DNA of 64,000 nucleotides from a virus. Positions 16,686-25,324 of this stretch are shown here, in pieces. The position numbers and the translations under genes were made by a program. Each line of letters begins with the position of its first letter. The first letter of the stretch is position 1. The notes under the pieces were generated by a model, which saw only the letters and a program-made list of their open reading frames with translations, was not told the origin of the DNA and ran no database searches. The stretch covers positions 1-64,000 of the IMG/VR virus record IMGVR_UViG_3300042448_001920, one strand, 5' to 3'.

Positions 16686-19600
16686 TTATATGTTATCAAA
16701 TGATACGTTTTGTGGAGTTACTGTAAATTCAAGTTCAATGAATTCTAAAGTAGGTGTTGGTTTGATAAAGATTTTACCTTTTAAAGTATTTCTATCGTTA
16801 TCTTCAATGTCCATCGCAACGCTAACTCTAAAGTCTGTTAAACCTCTTTCTTTTCTAATGTTATCCAAGATTGGGTTAACCAAAGACAAGAATTGGTTTC
16901 TAACTGTAGTATCGTTTGGATCGAATAACAATCTCTTAGACACACTCATGATCAATCTTCTTGCTTGTAACAACAATCTTCTGATGTTAAGTCTATCAAG
17001 AGCGCTTGATTTAACTTGCAAGTTTCTGTTACCCCAGATAACAACCCCAACGTCTGAATAAGTCGCTAATGGGTTAATTCTACCTGGATATAAGATGTCT
17101 CTTGCTTCTTGATCAAGAACGATACGAGCTCTATTACATTTAACTAAACCTCTATTGTAACCAGCAGTTGCAAACCAAGGGAACGCTACGTTATCAGTAT
17201 AAGCCATGTTTCTTACTACCTCAGCAGTAGGTGGTATAAATAAGTTTGCGTTATTGTCTGTGTCTGTGATTTGAATCCAAGGGTAGTAAACCGCAGTGTA
17301 GTTAGAGTCAATATCAGTGTTTTCTAATTCATCAACGATATCTTCAGCAAAGTACCAATTTTCAGTATCCGAAGGGTTGTTATTGTTTAACAACTTGATA
17401 TCAGGTAATGTTGGTAAGTAAATTGCATCCAATCTCTTTTCTTCAACAACCTCAATTGCATCTCTAACCAAGTCAGTGTTGTTTAACACGTCAATACCAG
17501 GTGTTGCTAAGATGTTGATAGCGGTTTCTTCTGGGTTTTGGAATGTTCTGATACCGTACATTGTAGCGTAGTAGTCAGAAGTACCAAACAACTCAGCGTA
17601 CTCAACGTTTGTGAATGTATCGAATGTACCAGCTACGAAACCAGTTCTACCGATTTTGTATTCATCTGTATTTGTTCTGTTAACTCTATAAGCATCCCAA
17701 CCGTCAAAACCACCAGCAAATAAAGCTGTGAATTTTCTTGTTCTCATGTTATTATAAGGGTGAGTTGTTGTACCATCAACCACAATTGGGTCAACGAATG
17801 AAGCAACACCAACCGCAAAAACTTGTTCTCCAGTCACAGAGTCAACAATGCTACTTGCATTGATGTCCATGTGGAAACCTTTTGTTTTTGTTGAATAGTC
17901 ATCACCAGTGTTATAAGCGTTATCACCTAAGATACTAATTTTACCTTTAAACAATAATAGGTCTTTGTCAAATCCAAATTGGTTTGAGAAACCTAAATAG
18001 TTTTTAGTTACTCTATCACCACTAGAAACTGTTGCGTTAGCAAATGGTGGGTTGTAAATTGTATCGCCAGGAGCGTAGTATTTTAATTTATAAGGTATTT
18101 CAGGAACAGCTGTTGCTGTGTAACCAGAAACACCATTTGTTCTAAATTCGTAACCCTCAAAACCAGCTGGTACACCATCAGTTGGTGCGTTTACAGCCAT
18201 TTCAAGAACAACATAAGAACTCTTAAGTGGGTATTTGTTATCGATAGTACCGATTTTTCTACCAACGAAATTATCTAATGATTCATCCATTGTACAATCA
18301 ACAAATCTTTCAAGTATTGATACCGCTCTATCTGTATCACTAAATGATCTAATGTAGATATCAAAAGTTTTCTTAGATAAGTCAACATTAGCGATTGAAG
18401 CTTTAATCTCAGTGTTTGCACTTGTACCGTCAGAAATTGAAATTAATCTGAACAATCTTTGTGGTAAACCACCTCTTAATTCAGATACGAAGAAAGGTGT
18501 AACTGGTGATTGGTACTGGAATCTGTAGTGATCCCAATTATTAACTGATGTTAATTCACTATATAAACCTTTAATTTTACCACTTAACCATCCTAATTTT
18601 AATGAATTATCGTAAACCTCTTCAACAAAGATTTGAGAATCTTTATCACTTGGGGTTGTACCGATTACTTTTTTAATGTAGTTAGATTTTGTGCTATCTA
18701 AAGAAACCGTGTATGTAAATGTGCTACCAGTTGGGTTAGCTGTTGTACCAGTTAAGTCAAATGCTAAATAAGGGTCGCTAACAACACCAGCTGGAGCAAC
18801 CATGTCCAATGAATTAACTCTGTAACCTAATACATCTGAAGTGTAAGTACCTCTACTTCTTACAGTAGCAACGTTTTTATTGTGACCATCTTGGAAAGGA
18901 TCAGCTGTTAAATTAACAGTAAATAACTCTAATTTACCATTAAGTGTATGCGCACCAGCCGATGTAAATGTGTGGCAATATAAAGCAAATGAAGGTCCAT
19001 TATATGTTTCAGTTGCAGTGTTGTATATTAATTCGTTATTTAACACATAAGCATCTCTATCAGAATTTGGAACTGTGAAAGGTAATTCGTATGCGTCAAA
19101 ATAGATTGGTGTTAAAGCGTTTGTAGCTGCATCAGTCACTAAATCAGTGTCCATATCGTCTGTCAAAAGACCCCAATATAAAGCGTTACCAGCGTAGAAA
19201 TCAGCGTTGTTAAAACCACCAATTGTTGTAAAGAATTGATTAAATACTGTATCAAAATCAGTTGCGGCAACACCAGTTAAGTTTGCGATATAATCAATCA
19301 AATCCGTATTACCAGAACCACCAGTAACATAGAAATCATTGTTATTAGTATCAACTTTGAAATTAATTGTTGTTTGAGTAACACCAGTGTGGGATAAAGT
19401 TGACTCATCGCATGCACCCAATGTCTTAATAACCCAAGCCATACCCGCCTCATAGCCAGATAAACCTAAAAGTCTTGTAACATACAATTGGTTTGATTGC
19501 GTTAAATACTGCTTTGCTATGTACGGTAATTCGTACTTAACGATTTGTGTATTTTTAAATTTTTCTGGATTAGTACCACCAAAAGTAGTCTTAAATTCAT

Positions 19601-19751
19601 CGAAATTTCTGATGAATATTGGTTGGAACGCTGGACCCTTTAAGGTTTCACCCACTACACCTAATGTTGTAACACCAACTGTTTCAGTTGTGAATGTTAA
19701 ATCTTTTTCGGTTGTGTAGACACCTGGAGATGCATAAACTTTGTTTGCCAT
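16686..19751 (-). CDS. gp18: Tail sheath protein, T4 gp18-like, enlarged (1021 aa)
   Basis: The N-terminus MANKVYASPGVYTTEKDLTF has the SPGVY motif of contractile sheaths, followed by GVVGETLKGPAFQP and the DEFKTTFGG segment. The C-terminal third has the conserved sheath fold: AGYNRGLV, LYPGRINPLATYSDVGVVIWGNRNLQ, LDRLNIRRLLLQARR and the DFRVSVAMDIEDND region. T4 gp18 is 659 aa, so about 350 extra residues are present, mostly in the middle, where sheath proteins carry surface domains. It contracts to drive the tube through the envelope. Own late motif upstream, own terminator downstream. Confidence 0.95.
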   Translation of the reverse strand: MANKVYASPGVYTTEKDLTFTTETVGVTTLGVVGETLKGPAFQPIFIRNFDEFKTTFGGTNPEKFKNTQIVKYELPYIAKQYLTQSNQLYVTRLLGLSGYEAGMAWVIKTLGACDESTLSHTGVTQTTINFKVDTNNNDFYVTGGSGNTDLIDYIANLTGVAATDFDTVFNQFFTTIGGFNNADFYAGNALYWGLLTDDMDTDLVTDAATNALTPIYFDAYELPFTVPNSDRDAYVLNNELIYNTATETYNGPSFALYCHTFTSAGAHTLNGKLELFTVNLTADPFQDGHNKNVATVRSRGTYTSDVLGYRVNSLDMVAPAGVVSDPYLAFDLTGTTANPTGSTFTYTVSLDSTKSNYIKKVIGTTPSDKDSQIFVEEVYDNSLKLGWLSGKIKGLYSELTSVNNWDHYRFQYQSPVTPFFVSELRGGLPQRLFRLISISDGTSANTEIKASIANVDLSKKTFDIYIRSFSDTDRAVSILERFVDCTMDESLDNFVGRKIGTIDNKYPLKSSYVVLEMAVNAPTDGVPAGFEGYEFRTNGVSGYTATAVPEIPYKLKYYAPGDTIYNPPFANATVSSGDRVTKNYLGFSNQFGFDKDLLLFKGKISILGDNAYNTGDDYSTKTKGFHMDINASSIVDSVTGEQVFAVGVASFVDPIVVDGTTTHPYNNMRTRKFTALFAGGFDGWDAYRVNRTNTDEYKIGRTGFVAGTFDTFTNVEYAELFGTSDYYATMYGIRTFQNPEETAINILATPGIDVLNNTDLVRDAIEVVEEKRLDAIYLPTLPDIKLLNNNNPSDTENWYFAEDIVDELENTDIDSNYTAVYYPWIQITDTDNNANLFIPPTAEVVRNMAYTDNVAFPWFATAGYNRGLVKCNRARIVLDQEARDILYPGRINPLATYSDVGVVIWGNRNLQVKSSALDRLNIRRLLLQARRLIMSVSKRLLFDPNDTTVRNQFLSLVNPILDNIRKERGLTDFRVSVAMDIEDNDRNTLKGKIFIKPTPTLEFIELEFTVTPQNVSFDNI

Positions 19752-19787
19752 ATTTAGTTAATTTTATTTATTTAATTTTATCTTATT

Positions 19788-19795
19788 CATAAATA
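19788..19795 (-). promoter_or_regulatory. Late-promoter-like motif TATTTATG
   Basis: TGATATTTATGAATAAG in the sense direction, 44 nt before the sheath ATG; same spacing as the tube gene's motif. Confidence 0.6.
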
Positions 19796-19854
19796 TCAGA
19801 TTTTTTACCAAAAAACCATAATATCCGTTCATTTTTAAAATTCTTTCTTTATTT

Positions 19855-20622
19855 TTAAATATTTTCAGTTATTGTAAAAGTTCTGCTAATCGCTGGTGTC
19901 ACAATATAATCTTCTGGATCCGATATAAACCCTTGCAAATTAAAATTGTACAATTGCACGTAAAACCTTTTATTATTAAGATCAGTCACTTGACTTTCAT
20001 CTGAAGAATCTTCTAAAACAATTGGAATATAATGTCCATTAACCACAGTATAAGCTTGTCTGCTTTGAAAATTCTTTAAAACCGTGGCGTTAAACTTATT
20101 AAGCTCTTGTTGTCTATAAGAAAAAATTCTAACATCGTAAGTTATATCAACAGGTATTGGTTGAGGTATTTTATAAACATCAACACCCATTTTATTACCA
20201 TCCCAAGTTGGGACTTCCGCATATGTGTAATGTTTACCAGTTGGTATGTTATAAATCAAAGAAGGGTTTGTACCGTATTTTGTGTCTGGATTCCTAACAA
20301 TGTTTATAAAAGGTATTTTAAGATTTTTATATTCATCTGAAAATTTCCAGGTTTGAGAAAACTCGTTCCATTTTTGTATACCCATCATAAAAACAGGTAC
20401 TTTTTCACCGTCAAGACTTATTGATAGGTTATTGGTTACAAAGTCTTTAAAACCCCTATCTAAGTCAATATGCATAACACCTTTAGGAAGATACGTATCA
20501 TTATTAATGATCATATCTTTCATATTTTCAGCCGCACCGCTTTGCATAGAGTATGGATACTCAATGTTAGCACGTTGTTGCGTGATATTTATTTTCTTTT
20601 TAAATGAACCTGGTAAAGCCAT
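19855..20622 (-). CDS. Tail completion/terminator protein, gp15-like (255 aa)
   Basis: The layout resembles T4 gp15 (272 aa): a KVPVFMMGIQKW strand, then IPQPIPVDITYDVRIFSYRQ (gp15 has a similar proline-rich strand before its Y-E-L-x-I-F element), a helix with VLKNFQSRQAY, NGHYIPIVLED, and a C-terminal ...GFISDPEDYIVTP. gp15 caps the tail and joins it to the neck. It lies between the sheath gene and the gp14-like gene, with only 2 nt separating it from the latter. Sequence similarity is weak by eye, so the call relies on pattern plus context. Confidence 0.55.
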   Translation of the reverse strand: MALPGSFKKKINITQQRANIEYPYSMQSGAAENMKDMIINNDTYLPKGVMHIDLDRGFKDFVTNNLSISLDGEKVPVFMMGIQKWNEFSQTWKFSDEYKNLKIPFINIVRNPDTKYGTNPSLIYNIPTGKHYTYAEVPTWDGNKMGVDVYKIPQPIPVDITYDVRIFSYRQQELNKFNATVLKNFQSRQAYTVVNGHYIPIVLEDSSDESQVTDLNNKRFYVQLYNFNLQGFISDPEDYIVTPAISRTFTITENI

Positions 20623-20624
20623 AA

Positions 20625-21146
20625 TTACATCCCTTTAAATACGTTAGGGTCAACATTAGTACATTTTATTCTTCTGAAATAACCAGAATAACCGAATTGG
20701 CTACTTGCATTATCTGTGTTTATGGTATCGTCATCAAAAACTGTGAAATATTTCATATTGTTTTCTCTATCTGAATAACCAACAATATCACCATAACTTA
20801 TTTCAGTGTTTTTTTCATTTAGTTGTTTTTGTAAAACCGTAAACTCAAGATTACCATAATCTTGGTACCTTAAATTACCATTTGGTGAATAAGATTTGTT
20901 CTCACCGTTTTCAAGGTTAAGAATAACTTTTAACTCAACTGGTGATAAAAATCTGATATCGTTTACATTACTTTCACCGTAAACATCATCCATTTGAGTG
21001 TTAACTCTATCAACTCTAAATAAAACAACAGTAAAGTTCATATCACCCTCGATTAGCTCAGTAGCCATATCAAGTTCGAGTTGAAAATCTTCTTCGTCAT
21101 AAAACCTATTCAACCTTGTGTTTGGTATTCTAGTTTTTCTTTCCAT
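20625..21146 (-). CDS. Neck protein, gp14-like (173 aa)
   Basis: The segment DDVYGESNVNDIRF followed by the strand-rich ISYGDIVGYSDRENNMKYFTV resembles the gp14 arrangement (DLIFGEDL... EGDLIYFPMDNSLFEI). T4 gp14 is 256 aa, so this is a short form. gp13/gp14 form the neck that connects head to tail. The gp13-like gene is nearby at 24233 on the other strand. Own late motif 19 nt upstream. The family assignment is tentative. Confidence 0.5.
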   Translation of the reverse strand: MERKTRIPNTRLNRFYDEEDFQLELDMATELIEGDMNFTVVLFRVDRVNTQMDDVYGESNVNDIRFLSPVELKVILNLENGENKSYSPNGNLRYQDYGNLEFTVLQKQLNEKNTEISYGDIVGYSDRENNMKYFTVFDDDTINTDNASSQFGYSGYFRRIKCTNVDPNVFKGM

Positions 21147-21157
21147 TACCGTTTATA

Positions 21158-21165
21158 TATAAATA
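21158..21165 (-). promoter_or_regulatory. Late-promoter-like motif TATTTATA
   Basis: GTATTTATATATAAACG in the sense direction, 19 nt before the ATG of the gp14-like gene. Confidence 0.65.
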
Positions 21166-21182
21166 CTTTGATTTATTAATGA

Positions 21183-21214
21183 ATTGACTTTGTCCCAAAA
21201 ATTTATTATTATTG
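21183..21214 (+). promoter_or_regulatory. Putative early/middle promoter TTG-N20-TATTATTG
   Basis: ATTG at 21183, 20-nt spacer, TATTATTG at 21207, 39 nt before the helicase start. The -7 part is one base from the Bacteroidota TANNTTTG form and matches the variant TA(T/C)TATT(A/G) also found at 34299, 58459 and 60644. Confidence 0.5.
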
Positions 21215-21228
21215 AATAATAATAAATT
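21200..21228. promoter_or_regulatory. 29-bp perfect palindrome over the helicase promoter
   Basis: Two 14-nt arms (AATTTATTATTATT and its exact complement) around a single central G. The palindrome covers the -7 element, so it is a candidate operator for a dimeric repressor; the sequence is low complexity, which weakens this. Confidence 0.45.
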
Positions 21229-21245
21229 AAAGGAAAAGGGATTGA

Positions 21246-23024
21246 ATGCAGTTACCAATAGAAAAGAGAGCACTGGATATATTAAAAACATATAAGGGGT
21301 CTAACGATTACATATTAGGTATACAAAACACCTACTTCACAAGTAAAAGTTTTATACCAACAAAGAATCAAAGTGATTATATCATAAGGAATGGCGCTGT
21401 AGAACCAGTTGTTGTTAATAAATTATTTGATATTAGTAAATCTTGTAGACCTTTTATCGCTGAACAATTAAAATTAGATTTTATCCCAGATAAGATTTTT
21501 ATCAATAAATTACTCAGTAGAAAAGAAAATTTTTTACACGTATTTGGCTGTTTTGAAGAGGGTTGTGACAAATATTACACTTTTTATATTTCAAAAGAGT
21601 GTGTAAAGGTTAGTCGACCAGAACCAGAAATTGACCCAACAAAATATGAAAGGGATCCAAAACCACATCAAATAACAGCGATTAAAAAATTATTGACAAA
21701 CGATAAATTTATCCTGGCCGATGAGATGGGTCTTGGTAAAACAACATCCGCTATTATTGCGGCTATGGAAGGACAATTCAAAAAGATATTAGTTGTTTGC
21801 CCAGCATCTCTTAAACTTAACTGGAAGATTGAGATCTCAAATTACGACTCACCTGATAATATCAGTGTTGTTGACGGAAGCAATCTTACCGTAAAGAAAT
21901 GGACTATTGTAAACTACGACATTCTTAAAAATTTTCACCATTTACCTAGACGTGGTGTCAAAACAGCGGATCTACCAGTATCACCAATCGATTACCATAA
22001 GTTTGATTTAGTTATTGCTGATGAGGCTCACTACCTTAAAAACGCTTCATCTAACAGAACAAAAATCTTTAATGATTTTGCGATGAAAATACCAGTAAGA
22101 TGGTTATTAACAGGTACACCGATCACAAATAAACCAATTGATTTTTATAATCTTCTGTATTTGTGTGATTCACCTGTTGCAGCTAACTGGGTTGGTTACG
22201 TTAAAAGATATTGTGCTGGTAGACAGTTTAATCGTAAAGGTACCAAACAAAAGTATTGGGTTTGTTCTGGATCTTCAAATCTTGAAGAATTAAAAGATTT
22301 TTCATCTGATGTTATCCTTAGAAGGACTAAAAACGATTCTATTGATTTACCGCAAAAGACTATTAAACCTGTGTATCTCCCATTAGAATTTTCAACGAGT
22401 TACAATGCATATATTGCTGAGTATGAGGCTTGGATTGAAGAAATGGAAGCGGCTGGGGAAAAACCCACAATTACGGATCACCTTACAAAACTTATCAAAG
22501 TTAGACAATTATTATCTTATGATAAGATCGCTCATACAATTGAAATGGCTGAGGAAATGCTCGAGAACGGTCAAAAAGTTATCATATTTAGTTGTTTTAC
22601 AAACACAATTAAAGAATTGCAAGCGCATTTTGGTAAAAAAGCTGTAACAATTGACGGGTCTGTTTCAAAAGAAAAAAGACAACAAGCTGTTGACCAATTT
22701 CAAACTGATGATAAAATCACCGTTTTCTTGGGTAACATTGTTGCCGCTGGTGTTGGTTTGACCTTGACTGAAAGTAGTGTTGTGATATTCAATGATTTAG
22801 ACTGGACACCAGCAAACCATATGCAAGCTGAAGATAGAGCACATAGAATTGGCCAACAAAACCAAGTTCACATCATTTATCCGTTATTTGCCGATACTTT
22901 GGATATGATCATGTACAAAGCACTTCAAAGTAAAATGAAGATTATTAGTACGATTATGGGTGATAACCCATCTGAAGAGGAAATATCAGTTGGTAAAGAG
23001 GTTATTATGCACCTTAGACGTTAA
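21246..23024 (+). CDS. SNF2-family DNA helicase/translocase (592 aa)
   Basis: All helicase motifs are present: Q-like PHQITAI, motif I DEMGLGKT (D159-T166), motif Ia VVCPASLKLNW, motif II DEAH (D259-H262), motif III WLLTGTPI, motif V-like GLTLTESS, and motif VI DRAHRIGQ (D530-Q537). The spacing and the AHRIGQ motif are those of SNF2 proteins close to SMARCAL1/HARP, which move on or re-anneal DNA. A role in phage replication fork repair or recombination (as UvsW has in T4) is likely. The ~130-residue N-terminus is not recognised. It has an early-type promoter rather than the late motif. Its end overlaps the convergent GP88-like gene by 4 nt. Confidence 0.9.
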   Translation: MQLPIEKRALDILKTYKGSNDYILGIQNTYFTSKSFIPTKNQSDYIIRNGAVEPVVVNKLFDISKSCRPFIAEQLKLDFIPDKIFINKLLSRKENFLHVFGCFEEGCDKYYTFYISKECVKVSRPEPEIDPTKYERDPKPHQITAIKKLLTNDKFILADEMGLGKTTSAIIAAMEGQFKKILVVCPASLKLNWKIEISNYDSPDNISVVDGSNLTVKKWTIVNYDILKNFHHLPRRGVKTADLPVSPIDYHKFDLVIADEAHYLKNASSNRTKIFNDFAMKIPVRWLLTGTPITNKPIDFYNLLYLCDSPVAANWVGYVKRYCAGRQFNRKGTKQKYWVCSGSSNLEELKDFSSDVILRRTKNDSIDLPQKTIKPVYLPLEFSTSYNAYIAEYEAWIEEMEAAGEKPTITDHLTKLIKVRQLLSYDKIAHTIEMAEEMLENGQKVIIFSCFTNTIKELQAHFGKKAVTIDGSVSKEKRQQAVDQFQTDDKITVFLGNIVAAGVGLTLTESSVVIFNDLDWTPANHMQAEDRAHRIGQQNQVHIIYPLFADTLDMIMYKALQSKMKIISTIMGDNPSEEEISVGKEVIMHLRR

Positions 23025-24187
23025 TGTTCGGTATGGATGATTCTTTTTACATCTGATCTATAAAGAGCGTCATCACCATCATTTGGCGTTATAATTACAT
23101 GATATTTTTTAACACCCATATCTTTTGTTGACATCATCTCATCATAAGATAAAATATCATCTATATTTGGTATATTATAATACTCAGCAACCCTTTCTTT
23201 TAAAGTTTCTAAATCATCAATCCTATCTAAATCAAGATCCTTAAACTCACTTGAAGGGAACCTAACCGAAAGTTTTTGATTTTCTGGGTTAATTTTACTT
23301 AATTCTCTTTTATTAGCATCGGCTGAAAAACTTGTTGAATCTAATTCTGAGTCTTGGGCAACTGAAGCTATTTTTGTGTGTGCGGCACTTATAATATTAT
23401 AACCCTCTTCTTTTAATCTATTTATAACGTTCTCGGCCATTCTAACGTATTTTTCCGTAAAAAAGTCCCCAGAATCGTTCCATCTAAACATAACTCTCCA
23501 TTTATAACCTTTAAGAGCCTTATGTTCAATACATTTATCTTTTAACTCTTTATAAAGTCTTTCTTCATATTCTTTTGGGAAATTTAAAAGATAATTTAAT
23601 CTTCTGGTCATACTATCATAAGATGCTGGATATTGGATATATTGACCAGATAAAGCGTAACAACCTTGTCTACAAGTACCTGCACCTGGGCATGTATTTA
23701 TAATAACAAATTTTTTATTTTGTATATCATAAGCTAAACCTCTAAAAGCGGGTAAACCTGTCTTATAAACAAAATCGTTGGGACCACCGCTTTTTATCAT
23801 TTTTTCGTTAGTGTTTACAACGTTATTTGGTGGCTCAGTCATTCTTTTTATAAAAGTGTTAACATCAGCTGTTTCAAAATTACCTTTAACCGTTTCATCT
23901 TTATATTCCTTATCTGTACCTAAAAGTCTGGTTTTTGCGTGAATAAATGGTAGACTTGTTGGGAATTTTTTTCTGTCTTTTGTAGATAAATTTCTGTTAT
24001 CAATTAAATCATTTAAGTATTCAATTAATTGCGGTAACGGTAAACAACTTTTTTTAACATCACTAAAATCGCCTTCCCAGTCAATTTCAAATAAATCATC
24101 CTCATATAGATTACTTTCATTAATAGGTAAACCTATAATATTTTTCATTCTATTTAACGATTCTTGTAAACTCAATTCCTTTTTCAT
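23021..24187 (-). CDS. GP88-like cysteine-motif protein with capsid-targeting-like N-terminus (388 aa)
   Basis: The motif C166-P-G-A-G-T-C172-R-Q-G-C176-Y, followed by ALSGQYIQYP, matches the GP88 family first seen in mycobacteriophages (gene product 88), whose biochemical function is not established; the clustered cysteines suggest metal or Fe-S binding. A conserved FRWNDSGDFF follows. The N-terminus MKKELSLQESLNRMKNIIGL then INES contains L-Q-E/S and I-N-E/S, which fit the (L/I)xE cleavage rule of T4-type prohead proteases, so it may be packaged into the head. It has a late motif 37 nt upstream, shared back to back with the gp13-like gene. Confidence 0.7.
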   Translation of the reverse strand: MKKELSLQESLNRMKNIIGLPINESNLYEDDLFEIDWEGDFSDVKKSCLPLPQLIEYLNDLIDNRNLSTKDRKKFPTSLPFIHAKTRLLGTDKEYKDETVKGNFETADVNTFIKRMTEPPNNVVNTNEKMIKSGGPNDFVYKTGLPAFRGLAYDIQNKKFVIINTCPGAGTCRQGCYALSGQYIQYPASYDSMTRRLNYLLNFPKEYEERLYKELKDKCIEHKALKGYKWRVMFRWNDSGDFFTEKYVRMAENVINRLKEEGYNIISAAHTKIASVAQDSELDSTSFSADANKRELSKINPENQKLSVRFPSSEFKDLDLDRIDDLETLKERVAEYYNIPNIDDILSYDEMMSTKDMGVKKYHVIITPNDGDDALYRSDVKRIIHTEH

Positions 24188-24209
24188 ATAATATTCCCGT
24201 ATTTAAAAG

Positions 24210-24217
24210 TATTTATT
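24210..24217 (+). promoter_or_regulatory. Late-promoter-like motif TATTTATT (plus half of divergent pair)
   Basis: GTATTTATTATAAATATT can be read in both directions; this copy faces the gp13-like gene, 23 nt before its ATG. Confidence 0.65.
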
Positions 24218-24224
24218 ATAAATA
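24217..24224 (-). promoter_or_regulatory. Late-promoter-like motif TATTTATA (minus half of divergent pair)
   Basis: AATATTTATAATAAATAC facing the GP88-like gene, 37 nt before its ATG. It shares bases with the plus-facing copy at 24210. Confidence 0.6.
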
Positions 24225-24232
24225 TTAGGAAA

Positions 24233-25324
24233 ATGAGAATAAATCCAATCGAAAAGCAAAAAATATACAAACAAGCCAAACACAGGCTTGGGGCCCCTAT
24301 TAGAAAGATTCAGTTAGAGGATGAGCAAATGGACTCACTTCTTGAAATCGCTACAGAAGATTATGTTGAGTTTATCAATAACTGGTTGATTGAACATCAA
24401 TGGCCAAGTTTAATTGGTTTGAATGTTAGCGAGGCTGATTTAACAAGAGCTTTTATTTATAGAACTTTTGATTTGGTTACACAATACACATATTCGTATT
24501 CGAAAATAGTTGGTTTGGGTGCTGGTGAGGGTGGTTATGTTCTTAAAAAAGACTATGTTGAGTTAGTTAAAGGTCAACAAATGTATGAAATCCCAGCTAA
24601 TAGAGAGATCAACGAAGTTTTATGGTTTACCCCAGCCTCATTAGACCAATCTGTTATTGACCCATTTTTAGGTGTTTGGAATAATCAATTTGGTGCCGAA
24701 TACATGGGATTGGGTAGTTATTATATTCTGCCAGCCTTTGATATTTTAATGAGAACGACTGACAGAAATCTTAAGAACAGAATGATTCGTTCTGAGTTAA
24801 TTTATAAAATTACAAACGCACCAGATGGTAAAAAATATCTTCATTTAATGAACACACCTGGTGGTAGATTTGATTTTAGGGGTGCCATGGTTGAACAAGG
24901 TAAATGTTGGTATTGGTATTATGATATCAATCCATTGATAAAAGATGATTGTTTAGCTAAAAATAAAGATATTATTAAATCACCAGCCGATGTTCCTTTG
25001 GATGATATTTCATTTGATGATTTAAATGACCCAGCTAAAGTTTGGATTAGAAGATATTTTATTGCGTTATGTAAAGAAACTTTAGGTAGAGTAAGAGGTA
25101 CTTTTGGTGGTAAAATACCAGTTCCAGATGCAAATATGGAAATTGAATACCAATCACTTTTATCAGAAGGTAAAGATGAAATGGTTACACTTAAAAAAGA
25201 ATTAGAGGATAGAATGTTCAAATTAAATCCATTAGAGATTTTAAAAAGAATGTCTACCGAAGCTGAAGAAATTAATAAAGCTCTTAGATACAGAGCTTTC
25301 CAAAAACCAATTAAAGTTATATAA
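24233..25324 (+). CDS. Neck/head completion protein, gp13-like (363 aa)
   Basis: The C-terminal half has the pattern of T4-like gp13: WIRRYFIALCKETLGRVRGT, then IPVPDANMEIEYQSLLSEG, then a helix ending in LNPLEILKRM. The protein is somewhat longer than T4 gp13 (309 aa). The N-terminal half is rich in aromatic residues and has KDYVELVKGQQMYEIP, typical of an embedded beta module in these proteins. It would form the neck with the gp14-like protein encoded 3 kb away on the other strand. The stop overlaps the next start by one base (TAATG), indicating a translationally coupled operon with the fibre-like gene. Confidence 0.7.
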   Translation: MRINPIEKQKIYKQAKHRLGAPIRKIQLEDEQMDSLLEIATEDYVEFINNWLIEHQWPSLIGLNVSEADLTRAFIYRTFDLVTQYTYSYSKIVGLGAGEGGYVLKKDYVELVKGQQMYEIPANREINEVLWFTPASLDQSVIDPFLGVWNNQFGAEYMGLGSYYILPAFDILMRTTDRNLKNRMIRSELIYKITNAPDGKKYLHLMNTPGGRFDFRGAMVEQGKCWYWYYDINPLIKDDCLAKNKDIIKSPADVPLDDISFDDLNDPAKVWIRRYFIALCKETLGRVRGTFGGKIPVPDANMEIEYQSLLSEGKDEMVTLKKELEDRMFKLNPLEILKRMSTEAEEINKALRYRAFQKPIKVI

